NCBI GenBank assembly: GCA_900770295.1
Contig: CAAGJQ010000034.1
Coordinates: forward strand, 1 to 11,402
Length of the DNA: 11,402 bases
Direction: 5' to 3'
Origin: an uncultured Oscillibacter sp.
GTDB lineage: Bacteria; Bacillota; Clostridia; Oscillospirales; Oscillospiraceae
Shown here: piece after piece, positions 1 to 6,781 of the stretch
Numbering within the stretch: position 1 is the first letter of the stretch
Layout: each line of letters begins with the position of its first letter
Notes under the pieces: generated by a model
Databases searched by the model: none
Told to the model about the DNA's origin: nothing
The model's input: the letters and a program-made list of their open reading frames with translations, nothing else
Program-made: the position numbers and the translations under genes

Positions 1-179
1 AAGTGGAACTGGCCACACTCACGTGGGTGGACTGGTATAACAATCGACGATTGCTGGGAAGGCTGGGCCATACACCTCCGGCAGAAGCAGAAAAAGCTTA
101 TTATGCTTCCATCGGAAACAATGATCTGGCAGCCTGAGTTCACAGATAAAACACTCTCCAGGAAAATCGGGGCGGTTCA
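1..179 (+). mobile_element. IS3-family element, right end (IS629/IS1203-like)
   Basis: Only the right end of an insertion sequence is in the window. It holds the last 44 codons of the transposase, a 42-base tail, and a terminal inverted repeat whose outer end, read inward on the minus strand, is TGAACCGCCCCG. That end sequence and the transposase tail are what I recall for IS629/IS1203 of the IS3 family. The element ends at about base 179; the next bases begin sequence I recognise as the F sop upstream region. The left end and any target duplication lie outside the window, so the element may be complete or truncated. Confidence 0.8.
3..137 (+). CDS. IS3-family transposase OrfB, C-terminal fragment (5' cut by window)
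   Basis: The frame is open from the first bases and stops at TGA 135-137, giving 44 residues that include WVDWYNNRRLLGRLGHTPP and end in NNDLAA. This is the typical tail of the OrfB (DDE integrase-type) transposase of IS3-family elements, which in full length is made as an OrfAB fusion by -1 frameshifting and moves the element by a circular intermediate. The catalytic DDE residues lie upstream of the window and cannot be judged. The stop is followed 42 bases later by the element's end, the normal spacing for a transposase that reads to the right end. No truncation is visible in the part present. Confidence 0.85.
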   Translation: MELATLTWVDWYNNRRLLGRLGHTPPAEAEKAYYASIGNNDLAA

Positions 180-463
180 GACCTGATATCGGGGGTTAGT
201 TCGTCATCATTGATGAGGGTTGATTATCACAGTTTATTACTCTGAATTGGCTATCCGCGTGTGTACCTCTACCTGGAGTTTTTCCCACGGTGGATATTTC
301 TTCTTGCGCTGAGCGTAAGAGCTATCTGACAGAACAGTTCTTCTTTGCTTCCTCGCCAGTTCGCTCGCTATGCTCGGTTACACGGCTGCGGCGAGCGCTA
401 GTGATAATAAGTGACTGAGGTATGTGCTCTTCTTATCTCCTTTTGTAGTGTTGCTCTTATTTT
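180..463. other. non-coding F-type sequence upstream of sopA
   Basis: I see no gene here. From about base 190 the sequence matches what I remember of the stretch before sopA in F and in mini-F (BAC) vectors. A segment near 355-402 (TTCGCTCGCTATGCTCGG onward) is a GC-richer patch also seen on other enterobacterial plasmids. An isolated CTTTGC at 343-348 may be a chance match to the SopA operator motif. The repE gene and iterons that precede this stretch in F are not in the window. Confidence 0.6.
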
Positions 464-560
464 AAACAACTTTGCGGTTTTTTGATGACTTTGCGATTTT
501 GTTGTTGCTTTGCAGTAAATTGCAAGATTTAATAAAAAAACGCAAAGCAATGATTAAAGG
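464..560 (+). promoter_or_regulatory. sop promoter-operator with four CTTTGC motifs
   Basis: CTTTGC occurs at 470-475, 489-494 and 508-513, and in inverted form (GCAAAG) at 542-547. SopA of F is known to bind CTTTGC repeats in its promoter and repress the operon, with SopB as corepressor. A plausible sigma-70 promoter lies among them: TTGCTT 505-510, 17-base spacer, TTTAAT 528-533, placing transcription start near 540. The promoter choice is my inference; the repeated motif is seen directly. A Shine-Dalgarno AAGGA lies at 556-560. Confidence 0.75.
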
Positions 561-569
561 ATGTTCAGA

Positions 570-1736
570 ATGAAACTCATGGAAACACTTAACCAGTGCA
601 TAAACGCTGGTCATGAAATGACGAAGGCTATCGCCATTGCACAGTTTAATGATGACAGCCCGGAAGCGAGGAAAATAACCCGGCGCTGGAGAATAGGTGA
701 AGCAGCGGATTTAGTTGGGGTTTCTTCTCAGGCTATCAGAGATGCCGAGAAAGCAGGGCGACTACCGCACCCGGATATGGAAATTCGAGGACGGGTTGAG
801 CAACGTGTTGGTTATACAATTGAACAAATTAATCATATGCGTGATGTGTTTGGTACGCGATTGCGACGTGCTGAAGACGTATTTCCACCGGTGATCGGGG
901 TTGCTGCCCATAAAGGTGGCGTTTACAAAACCTCAGTTTCTGTTCATCTTGCTCAGGATCTGGCTCTGAAGGGGCTACGTGTTTTGCTCGTGGAAGGTAA
1001 CGACCCCCAGGCAACAGCCTCAATGTATCACGGATGGGTACCAGATCTTCATATTCATGCAGAAGACACTCTCCTGCCTTTCTATCTTGGGGAAAAGGAC
1101 GATGTCACTTATGCAATAAAGCCCACTTGCTGGCCGGGGCTTGACATTATTCCTTCCTGTCTGGCTCTGCACCGTATTGAAACTGAGTTAATGGGCAAAT
1201 TTGATGAAGGTAAACTGCCCACCGATCCACACCTGATGCTCCGACTGGCCATTGAAACTGTTGCTCATGACTATGATGTCATAGTTATTGACAGCGCGCC
1301 TAACCTGGGTATCGGCACGATTAATGTCGTATGTGCAGCTGATGTGCTGATTGTTCCCACGCCTGCTGAGTTGTTTGACTACACCTCCGCACTGCAGTTT
1401 TTCGATATGCTTCGTGATCTGCTCAAGAACGTTGATCTTAAAGGGTTCGAGCCTGATGTACGTATTTTGCTTACCAAATACAGCAATAGTAATGGCTCTC
1501 AGTCCCCGTGGATGGAGGAGCAAATTCGGGATGCCTGGGGAAGCATGGTTCTAAAAAATGTTGTACGTGAAACGGATGAAGTTGGTAAAGGTCAGATCCG
1601 GATGAGAACTGTTTTTGAACAGGCCATTGATCAACGCTCTTCAACTGGTGCCTGGAGAAATGCTCTTTCTATTTGGGAACCTGTCTGCAATGAAATTTTC
1701 GATCGTCTGATTAAACCACGCTGGGAGATTAGATAA
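570..1736 (+). CDS. sopA: SopA, plasmid partition ATPase (ParA type Ia)
   Basis: SopA is the ATPase that binds the nucleoid non-specifically and moves and positions plasmid copies during partition; with ADP or ATP it also represses sopAB. The 388-residue protein has an N-terminal winged helix-turn-helix region (about residues 40-75), then a deviant Walker A motif KGGVYKT at 115-121, a Walker A' segment NDPQATAS at about 144-151 and a Walker B-like stretch VIVIDSAPN near 237-245. The ATG at 570 was chosen over the in-frame ATG at 561 because AAGGA 556-560 is correctly spaced only from 570, and because this start puts the Walker lysine at residue 120, the number used for F SopA. sopB starts on the last base of its stop codon. 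The A' motif has Ala where ParA proteins usually have Gly (DPQG). Identification is near certain. Confidence 0.97.
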   Translation: MKLMETLNQCINAGHEMTKAIAIAQFNDDSPEARKITRRWRIGEAADLVGVSSQAIRDAEKAGRLPHPDMEIRGRVEQRVGYTIEQINHMRDVFGTRLRRAEDVFPPVIGVAAHKGGVYKTSVSVHLAQDLALKGLRVLLVEGNDPQATASMYHGWVPDLHIHAEDTLLPFYLGEKDDVTYAIKPTCWPGLDIIPSCLALHRIETELMGKFDEGKLPTDPHLMLRLAIETVAHDYDVIVIDSAPNLGIGTINVVCAADVLIVPTPAELFDYTSALQFFDMLRDLLKNVDLKGFEPDVRILLTKYSNSNGSQSPWMEEQIRDAWGSMVLKNVVRETDEVGKGQIRMRTVFEQAIDQRSSTGAWRNALSIWEPVCNEIFDRLIKPRWEIR

Positions 1737-2707
1737 TGAAGCGTGCGCCTGTTATTCCAAAACATACGCTCAATACTCAACCGGTTGAAGATACTTCGTT
1801 ATCGACACCAGCTGCCCCGATGGTGGATTCGTTAATTGCGCGCGTAGGAGTAATGGCTCGCGGTAATGCCATTACTTTGCCTGTATGTGGTCGGGATGTG
1901 AAGTTTACTCTTGAAGTGCTCCGGGGTGATAGTGTTGAGAAGACCTCTCGGGTATGGTCAGGTAATGAACGTGACCAGGAGCTGCTTACTGAGGACGCAC
2001 TGGATGATCTCATCCCTTCTTTTCTACTGACTGGTCAACAGACACCGGCGTTCGGTCGAAGAGTATCTGGTGTCATAGAAATTGCCGATGGGAGTCGCCG
2101 TCGTAAAGCTGCTGCACTTACCGAAAGTGATTATCGTGTTCTGGTTGGCGAGCTGGATGATGAGCAGATGGCTGCATTATCCAGATTGGGTAACGATTAT
2201 CGCCCAACAAGTGCTTATGAACGTGGTCAGCGTTATGCAAGCCGATTGCAGAATGAATTTGCTGGAAATATTTCTGCGCTGGCTGATGCGGAAAATATTT
2301 CACGTAAGATTATTACCCGCTGTATCAACACAGCCAAATTGCCTAAATCAGTTGTTGCTCTTTTTTCTCACCCCGGTGAACTATCTGCCCGGTCAGGTGA
2401 TGCACTTCAAAAAGCCTTTACAGATAAAGAGGAATTACTTAAGCAGCAGGCATCTAACCTTAATGAGCAGAAAAAAGCTGGGGTGATATTTGAAGCTGAA
2501 GAAGTTATCACTCTTTTAACTTCTGTGCTTAAAACGTCATCTGCATCAAGAACTAGTTTAAGCTCACGACATCAGTTTGCTCCTGGAGCGACAGTATTGT
2601 ATAAGGGCGATAAAATGGTGCTTAACCTGGACAGGTCTCGTGTTCCAACTGAGTGTATAGAGAAAATTGAGGCCATTCTTAAGGAACTTGAAAAGCCAGC
2701 ACCCTGA
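1736..2707 (+). CDS. sopB: SopB, centromere-binding protein (ParB family, CTPase)
   Basis: SopB binds sopC, spreads along neighbouring DNA as a CTP-dependent clamp, and stimulates the SopA ATPase. The protein has 323 residues, the length of F SopB. Visible parts: the arginine-finger region around R36 in the N-terminal SopA-interaction segment; the CTP-binding box GSRRRKAA at 119-126; the helix-turn-helix at about 178-200, including R190, K191 and R195; R219, the residue known for contact with the sopC repeat outside the helix-turn-helix; and a C-terminal dimerisation domain from about 275. All named functional residues are intact, so DNA recognition should be normal despite the shortened sopC. 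The start codon overlaps the sopA stop (TAATG), showing translational coupling in one operon. A terminator hairpin follows about 55 bases after the stop. Confidence 0.97.
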   Translation: MKRAPVIPKHTLNTQPVEDTSLSTPAAPMVDSLIARVGVMARGNAITLPVCGRDVKFTLEVLRGDSVEKTSRVWSGNERDQELLTEDALDDLIPSFLLTGQQTPAFGRRVSGVIEIADGSRRRKAAALTESDYRVLVGELDDEQMAALSRLGNDYRPTSAYERGQRYASRLQNEFAGNISALADAENISRKIITRCINTAKLPKSVVALFSHPGELSARSGDALQKAFTDKEELLKQQASNLNEQKKAGVIFEAEEVITLLTSVLKTSSASRTSLSSRHQFAPGATVLYKGDKMVLNLDRSRVPTECIEKIEAILKELEKPAP

Positions 2708-2760
2708 TGCGACCACGTTTTAGTCTACGTTTATCTGTCTTTACTTAATGTCCTTTGTTA

Positions 2761-2795
2761 CAGGCCAGAAAGCATAACTGGCCTGAATATTCTCT
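2761..2795 (+). terminator. terminator hairpin after sopB
   Basis: A perfect 8-bp stem CAGGCCAG (2761-2768) / CTGGCCTG (2778-2785) with a 9-base loop is followed by the T-rich AATATTCTCTCT. It sits between the sopB stop and the first sopC unit and probably ends the sopAB message before the centromere. The T tract is interrupted, so termination may be partial. Confidence 0.65.
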
Positions 2796-2796
2796 C

Positions 2797-2968
2797 TGGG
2801 CCCACTGTTCCACTTGTATCGTCGGTCTGATAATCAGACTGGGACCACGGTCCCACTCGTATCGTCGGTCTGATTATTAGTCTGGGACCACGGTCCCACT
2901 TGTATTGTCGATCAGACTATCAGCGTGAGACTACGATTCCATCAATGCCTGTCAAGGGCAAGTATTGA
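2797..2968. repeat. sopC: sopC centromere, shortened to about four 43-bp units
   Basis: Units start at 2797, 2840, 2883 and 2926, exactly 43 bases apart. Each carries a 16-base inverted-repeat core for SopB. The cores at 2840-2855 and 2883-2898 are perfect (TGGGACCACGGTCCCA); the first (TGGGCCCACTGTTCCA) and last (TGAGACTACGATTCCA) are degenerate. Those two border units are as I remember the ends of F sopC, which has twelve units, so the interior appears lost while both edges remain. A single unit is known to suffice for a working SopB complex on mini-F, so partition is probably retained. Collapse of tandem repeats during assembly is an alternative cause. Confidence 0.93.
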
Positions 2969-3023
2969 CATGTCGTCGTAACCTGTAGAACGGAGTAACC
3001 TCGGTGTGCGGTTGTATGCCTGC

Positions 3024-3082
3024 TGTGGATTGCTGCTGTGTCCTGCTTATCCACAACATTTTGCGCACGGTTATGTGGACAA
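3024..3082. other. cluster of DnaA-box-like 9-mers downstream of sopC
   Basis: TTATCCACA at 3047-3055 is an exact consensus DnaA box. It is flanked by two reverse-oriented near matches: TGTGGATTG at 3024-3032 (7 of 9) and TGTGGACAA at 3074-3082 (8 of 9). TGTGGAT 3024-3030 and ATCCACA 3049-3055 also form a 7-bp inverted repeat. A 12-base palindrome (CGTGCCGGCACG, 3102-3113) follows. I recognise the sequence as that following sopC in F; whether DnaA binds here is unproven. No replication gene is adjacent. Confidence 0.45.
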
Positions 3083-3197
3083 AATACCTGGTTACCCAGG
3101 CCGTGCCGGCACGTTAACCGGGCTGCATCCGATGCAAGTGTGTCGCTGTCGCCGGCCTCCTCACCCGGTCACGTTTCGTCGTTCCTCCTCCACGCGC

Positions 3198-3253
3198 TGC
3201 GGCTTCGGGGCCGCACCTGCATTCGTATGCGGTCGCCCGGTTACAGGTGCGGC
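3198..3253 (+). promoter_or_regulatory. competing stem-loops in the leader of the DUF1281 gene
   Basis: Two stems share one arm. TGCGGC 3198-3203 can pair with GCCGCA 3210-3215, while GCCGCACCTG 3210-3219 pairs perfectly with CAGGTGCGGC 3244-3253 across a 24-base loop. The pairings exclude each other, and the longer one ends 38 bases before the start codon at 3292. The arrangement resembles a switchable leader, but no ligand, leader peptide or U-tract terminator is visible. The rest of 2969-3291 holds no gene I can support. Confidence 0.4.
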
Positions 3254-3291
3254 ACGGCCTGATGGAGGCCGCATGTGAGAGGAGAATTCCC

Positions 3292-4218
3292 ATGCCAAAC
3301 TGGTGCTCGAATCGTATGTATTTTTCTGGTGAACCGGCACAGATCGCTGAGATTAAACGACTGGCCAGCGGTGCAGTCACACCGCTTTATCGCCGCGCCA
3401 CAAATGAAGGTATTCAGCTGTTTCTGGCCGGAAGTGCCGGACTTCTGCAGACCACTGAAGATGTGCGGTTTGAACCATGCCCCGGACTGACGGCTGCCGG
3501 GCGTGGCGTTGTATCGCCGGAGAATATCGCGTTCACCCGCTGGCTGACACACCTGCAGGACGGTGTACTTCTGGATGAGCAAAACTGCCTGATGCTGCAT
3601 GAACTCTGGCTGCAGAGCGGTACTGGACAGCGTCGCTGGGAAGGATTACCGGACGATGTCAGGGATACCATTACCGCACTTTTCACCGCAAAAAGAGGTG
3701 ACTGGTGTGGCTTCTGGAGTAACGAGGCTGTATCGGTGTGGTGGAACCGCCTGTGTGACAACGTACTGCCGGAAAAAAACATGCCGTTTGACCTGCTGAC
3801 GGCTCTGCCCACCCGCCTGGATGTTGAAGTGAATGGCTTTAACGGTGGTGTTCTGAACGGTGTTCCTTCTGCATATCACTGGTATACGGAACAGTATGGC
3901 GTGAAGTGGCCTGTGGGGTATGAGGTGAATATCAGTAGTCAGGGAGACAACTTCATTCAGGTTGATTTCGACACTCCGTGGTGTCAGCCGGAAAGCGACG
4001 TTATTGCAGAATTAAGCCGCCGTTTCAGCTGCACGCTGGAGCACTGGTATGCCGAACAGGGCTGTGATTTCTGTGGCTGGCAGTTGTATGAGCGCGGAGA
4101 GCTCGTTGATGTGCTGTGGGGGGAACTGGAATGGTCTTCCCCGACAGATGACGATGAGCTGCCGGAAGTCACCGGACCTGCGTGGATAGTCGACAATGCG
4201 GCGCATTATGGCGGATGA
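3292..4218 (+). CDS. DUF1281 / Api92-like protein of F-type leading regions
   Basis: The function is unknown. The 308-residue protein opens with MPNWCSNRMYFSG; the N-terminal NWCSNR and the following compact domain are the signature of the DUF1281 (Api92-like) family. Its C-terminal part (about residues 205-280, around YEVNISSQGDNFIQVDFDTPW) should be the ferredoxin-like domain described for the family. It is rich in Trp and Cys, has no signal peptide or membrane segment, and is expected in the cytoplasm. The start at 3292 is preceded by GAGAGGAG at 3277-3284; the upstream in-frame ATG at 3247 would lie inside a leader hairpin arm and lacks such a site. In F-like plasmids members of this family are called YubB or similar; I am not sure of the symbol here. 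A hairpin with a T-rich tail follows the stop. Confidence 0.85.
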   Translation: MPNWCSNRMYFSGEPAQIAEIKRLASGAVTPLYRRATNEGIQLFLAGSAGLLQTTEDVRFEPCPGLTAAGRGVVSPENIAFTRWLTHLQDGVLLDEQNCLMLHELWLQSGTGQRRWEGLPDDVRDTITALFTAKRGDWCGFWSNEAVSVWWNRLCDNVLPEKNMPFDLLTALPTRLDVEVNGFNGGVLNGVPSAYHWYTEQYGVKWPVGYEVNISSQGDNFIQVDFDTPWCQPESDVIAELSRRFSCTLEHWYAEQGCDFCGWQLYERGELVDVLWGELEWSSPTDDDELPEVTGPAWIVDNAAHYGG

Positions 4219-4227
4219 AGTATGACG

Positions 4228-4257
4228 GAGACGGGCGGGCAACCGCCCGTTTCTTTT
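4228..4257 (+). terminator. intrinsic terminator after the DUF1281 gene
   Basis: ACGGGCGG (4231-4238) pairs with CCGCCCGT (4243-4250) around a GCAA (GNRA-type) loop, and the stem can extend by three weaker pairs (4228-4230 / 4251-4253). TTCTTTT follows at 4251-4257. It starts ten bases after the stop codon, so it likely ends or attenuates the message. Confidence 0.75.
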
Positions 4258-4601
4258 CCGGTAAAGGATGTCGCCGGGCTCCTCTTTTTACTGCGCCGGC
4301 TGACGCGGCGCGGCATAAACGCTGCCTGTGGTCAGTGTCCCGCGTCCGGCGGGCACGGGACGGGCGCTTTTACCGCTCCCGGCTGGCGTCGGTGACAGTG
4401 TACGCCAGCCCGTCGTCCTTTTCTGATGAACGCCCTTCAAGCCGCTTTCGCGGCATAACCTTGCCGTCAAAAAGACGACGGCTGCGGTATTCCATGGTCG
4501 GCCTGACCCGTTACCGGACGCGGTGAACAGCCCACAGGCAGCGGGGAACGGGCGCCACAGGGGCGCCCTCCCGGTGCTCTCTGTAAGAGAAGGAGTTTTG
4601 T
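4258..4601. other. non-coding interval dense in stem-loops before yubD
   Basis: I see no credible gene. Inverted repeats are frequent: GTCCCG 4337-4342 / CGGGAC 4356-4361; GGCTGGCGT 4381-4389 / ACGCCAGCC 4402-4410 (perfect 9 bp); CCGTCGTC 4410-4417 / GACGACGG 4474-4481, which encloses GCCGC 4441-4445 / GCGGC 4450-4454; and GGGCGCC 4550-4556 / GGCGCCC 4562-4568. A 15-base word at 4263-4277 recurs at 6829-6843. The ORFs crossing here have arginine-rich, unfamiliar translations. A Shine-Dalgarno AAGGAG at 4590-4595 serves yubD. Confidence 0.6.
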
Positions 4602-5285
4602 ATGTCCCGTTTTATCCAGGGTGACTGCGTGCGTGTTATGGCCACGTTTCCGGGCAATGCTGTCGATTTCATCCTCACCGACCCGCCGTATCTCGTCGGT
4701 TTCCGTGACCGTTCCGGGCGCACCATCGCCGGCGATAAAACCGATGAATGGCTGCAACCAGCCTGTAATGAAATGTACCGCGTACTCAAAAAAGACGCGT
4801 TAATGGTGAGCTTCTATGGCTGGAACCGCGTCGATCGCTTTATGGCCGCCTGGAAAAATGCGGGATTCAGCGTGGTTGGCCATCTGGTGTTTACCAAAAC
4901 CTACACATCGAAGGCCGCATATGTGGGCTATCGCCACGAATGCGCCTACATCCTGGCAAAAGGACGTCCGGCGCTGCCTCAGAAGCCATTGCCCGACGTG
5001 CTGGGCTGGAAATATTCGGGCAACCGTCATCACCCGACTGAAAAGCCCGTTACCAGCCTGCAACCGCTCATTGAGAGCTTCACACACCCGAACGCGATTG
5101 TGCTGGACCTGTTTGCAGGCAGCGGCTCAACCTGTGTGGCCGCCCTCCAGTCCGGACGCCGGTATATCGGTATCGAGCTGCTTGAACAGTATCACCGTGC
5201 CGGACAGCAACGACTGGCCGCCGTGCAACGGGCCATGCAGCAGGGGGCCGCGAATGATAACTGGTTTGAACCGGAGGCTGCGTAA
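4602..5285 (+). CDS. yubD: YubD, orphan beta-class DNA methyltransferase
   Basis: The 227-residue protein transfers a methyl group from S-adenosylmethionine to a base in DNA, most likely N6 of adenine. Motif IV DPPY is at 27-30, HHPTEKP at 143-149, motif I FAGSGS (the AdoMet-binding loop) at 171-176 and IGIE at 189-192. Motif IV before motif I with a target-recognition segment between them is the beta-class order, as in CcrM-type enzymes. Cytosine-N4 methylation cannot be excluded from motifs alone. No endonuclease gene is adjacent, so it is an orphan methyltransferase, as reported for F-like plasmids; protection of plasmid DNA against host restriction is an inference. AAGGAG at 4590-4595 supports the start. 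The next gene begins directly after its stop codon, so they are cotranscribed. Confidence 0.9.
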   Translation: MSRFIQGDCVRVMATFPGNAVDFILTDPPYLVGFRDRSGRTIAGDKTDEWLQPACNEMYRVLKKDALMVSFYGWNRVDRFMAAWKNAGFSVVGHLVFTKTYTSKAAYVGYRHECAYILAKGRPALPQKPLPDVLGWKYSGNRHHPTEKPVTSLQPLIESFTHPNAIVLDLFAGSGSTCVAALQSGRRYIGIELLEQYHRAGQQRLAAVQRAMQQGAANDNWFEPEAA

Positions 5286-5507
5286 ATGAACTATGCCGGA
5301 CACGAAAAACTTCGCGCCGACGTGGCGGAGGTGGCCAACACCATGTGTGACCTTCGGGCCAGGCTGAACGATATGGAGCATCGCTGTCGCTTTGATTCCG
5401 ATGTGCTTGTTGAACGCCTGACACGCCAGACGCTGTATCGCGCCAATCGCCTGTTCATGGAGGCGTATACCGAAATTCTGGAACTGGATTCCTGCTTCAA
5501 AGATTGA
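5286..5507 (+). CDS. small leading-region protein (YubE-like), function unknown
   Basis: This 73-residue protein follows the yubD stop codon without a gap (TAAATG), with GGAGG at 5273-5277 inside the end of yubD as its Shine-Dalgarno, so its translation depends closely on that of yubD. The sequence is mostly helical in character, with charged and hydrophobic residues alternating (for example EVANTMCDLRARLNDMEHR), and has no signal peptide, membrane segment or known catalytic motif. By gene order it corresponds to the protein called YubE on F, which has no known function. A short coiled-coil or dimerising protein working with YubD is possible but unproven. The next gene's Shine-Dalgarno starts two bases after its stop codon. 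Confidence 0.8.
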   Translation: MNYAGHEKLRADVAEVANTMCDLRARLNDMEHRCRFDSDVLVERLTRQTLYRANRLFMEAYTEILELDSCFKD

Positions 5508-5520
5508 GAAGGAGACGAGA

Positions 5521-5955
5521 ATGTACGGAACATGCGAAACGCTATGCCGGGAGCTGGCAGCAAAGTATCCGGGAGACACGCCATTGATGCTGGTTATCTG
5601 GTCCCCGGAAGAAATTCAGGCCCTCGCTGACGGAATGGATATTTCCCTGTCCGATCATGAAATCAGGACTGTCCTGGCGCGCCTGGAGGACATCCCGGAA
5701 GACCAGCGGACTGAATCCGGTATTTCTTCCGGTGTGGCGATGGAGATTATCAAATACGTGAGCGAAAACCGCCAGGTGTCCGTCCCTGCTGAACTGCTGG
5801 CGTCCCTGATTCAGACCGCTGAACAGGCATTGTGGAAGCGTGAATGGGCCGCCCGTGATAACGGCCTCGCCGTCCCGGAATGCGTCACCCGCCGTCAGGC
5901 GGTGGTTAATCAGGTCCGCGCCCTGCTGAAAAACAACACACACGAAAACGACTGA
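5521..5955 (+). CDS. DUF1380 family protein (YubF-like)
   Basis: The 144-residue product begins MYGTCETLCRELAAKYPGD and contains LMLVIWSPEEIQALADGMD followed by a helical stretch (SDHEIRTVLARLEDIPEDQ), features I associate with the DUF1380 family found on enterobacterial plasmids. The biochemical role is unknown. It is acidic and soluble in appearance, with no signal peptide or membrane helix. AAGGAG at 5509-5514 lies at good distance from the ATG, and only 13 bases separate it from the preceding gene, so 4602-5955 reads as one operon. A perfect 9-bp hairpin follows four bases after the stop. Membership of DUF1380 is from memory of the family and would need a profile search to confirm. Confidence 0.85.
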   Translation: MYGTCETLCRELAAKYPGDTPLMLVIWSPEEIQALADGMDISLSDHEIRTVLARLEDIPEDQRTESGISSGVAMEIIKYVSENRQVSVPAELLASLIQTAEQALWKREWAARDNGLAVPECVTRRQAVVNQVRALLKNNTHEND

Positions 5956-5959
5956 TGTT

Positions 5960-5981
5960 ATCGCCGCCTGCGGGCGGCGAT
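5960..5981 (+). other. GC-rich hairpin between stop codon and next Shine-Dalgarno
   Basis: ATCGCCGCC (5960-5968) pairs perfectly with GGCGGCGAT (5973-5981) around the loop TGCG. No T tract follows; the next Shine-Dalgarno (AGGGAGA, about 5984-5990) comes directly after it. It could protect the message end, attenuate transcription, or fold in single-stranded DNA during transfer. Confidence 0.7.
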
Positions 5982-6000
5982 TCAGGGAGAACGATTAATC

Positions 6001-6777
6001 ATGAACGAAAACACAACGCTGAACGCACTGATTTGTCGTCACGCCCGTAACCTGCTGCTGGCGCAGGGCTGGCCGGAAGAGACGGATGTTGACCAGCGTA
6101 ACCCGAAGAATCCGGGCTGGATCAGCATTTATGTTCTGCTGGATGCGCCCCGGCTGGCGACGTTACTCATCAACCGCCACGGCGGCGTACTGCCGCCGCA
6201 CCTGGCCTCCGCCATTCACAAACTGACCGGAACCGGGGCGGAACTTGTTCTGTCCGGCAGTCAGTGGCAGTCGCTGCCGGTACTTCCGGCAGACGGAACG
6301 CAGGTGTCTTTCCCGTATGCCGGAGAATGGCTGACCGAAGACGAAATCAGGGCAGTTCTTGATGCGGTGCACGATGCGGTACGCAGTGTCAGTTGCCGGG
6401 TGGCAGAAGATGCGCGGCGTATCAGGGCGGCGCTGACCACCACCGGTCAGACGTTGCTGACCCGCCAGACGCGCCGCTTTCGCCTGGTTGTGAAGGAAAG
6501 CGATCACCCCTGCTGGCTTGATGAAGATGACAAAAATCTGCCCGTGGTGCTCGATGCCATCGTGAACCGGGGAGCACGTTTTTCGGCGGTGGAAATGTAC
6601 CTGGTCAGCGATTGTATTGAGCATATCCTGGCCAGTGGTCTGGTCTGTGATGTGCTGCGTATACCGGATGAACCGCCCCGCCGCTGGTTTGACAGGGATA
6701 TTCTGCGGGAGGTTGTTCTGGAGGCACGGGATGAAATCCGCAGCATGGCGGATGCCCTGGCAAAAATCAGGGGCTGA
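6001..6777 (+). CDS. leading-region protein of unknown function (258 aa)
   Basis: I do not recognise a characterised family. The 258-residue protein has an N-terminal segment containing NPKNPGWISIYVLLDAPRLA, a middle region LTEDEIRAVLDAVHDAVRS followed by a basic helical stretch (CRVAEDARRIRAAL, RQTRRFRL), and an acidic-aromatic region HPCWLDEDDKNLPVVLDAIV. No nucleotide-binding motif, metal site, signal peptide or membrane helix is evident. It lies 45 bases downstream of the DUF1380 gene, separated by a hairpin, with a Shine-Dalgarno-like AGGGAGA at about 5984-5990. A T-tailed hairpin follows its stop, so it is probably the last gene of the yubD operon. Its place next to methyltransferase and antirestriction genes makes an establishment or anti-defence role worth testing; this is inference only. 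Confidence 0.8.
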   Translation: MNENTTLNALICRHARNLLLAQGWPEETDVDQRNPKNPGWISIYVLLDAPRLATLLINRHGGVLPPHLASAIHKLTGTGAELVLSGSQWQSLPVLPADGTQVSFPYAGEWLTEDEIRAVLDAVHDAVRSVSCRVAEDARRIRAALTTTGQTLLTRQTRRFRLVVKESDHPCWLDEDDKNLPVVLDAIVNRGARFSAVEMYLVSDCIEHILASGLVCDVLRIPDEPPRRWFDRDILREVVLEARDEIRSMADALAKIRG

Positions 6778-6781
6778 TGAT

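Noticed and set aside
343..348. Fifth SopA operator motif
   Set aside because: A lone CTTTGC more than 120 bases from the cluster at 470-547 is likely chance.
561..569. Start of sopA at the ATG at 561 (391 residues)
   Set aside because: The Shine-Dalgarno AAGGA abuts this ATG, leaving no spacing, and the 570 start reproduces the known Walker lysine number K120.
2797..2968. CRISPR array
   Set aside because: The units are contiguous 43-base tandem repeats with palindromic cores, without variable spacers, and lie directly after sopB: this is sopC.
3006..3278. Open frames in the spacer after sopC
   Set aside because: Cys-, Arg- and Pro-rich translations without ribosome sites, lying over DnaA-box-like sites and hairpin arms.
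4182..4526. 114-codon + strand frame between the DUF1281 gene and yubD
   Set aside because: It runs through a terminator and several inverted repeats, with an arginine-rich unfamiliar product and no Shine-Dalgarno.
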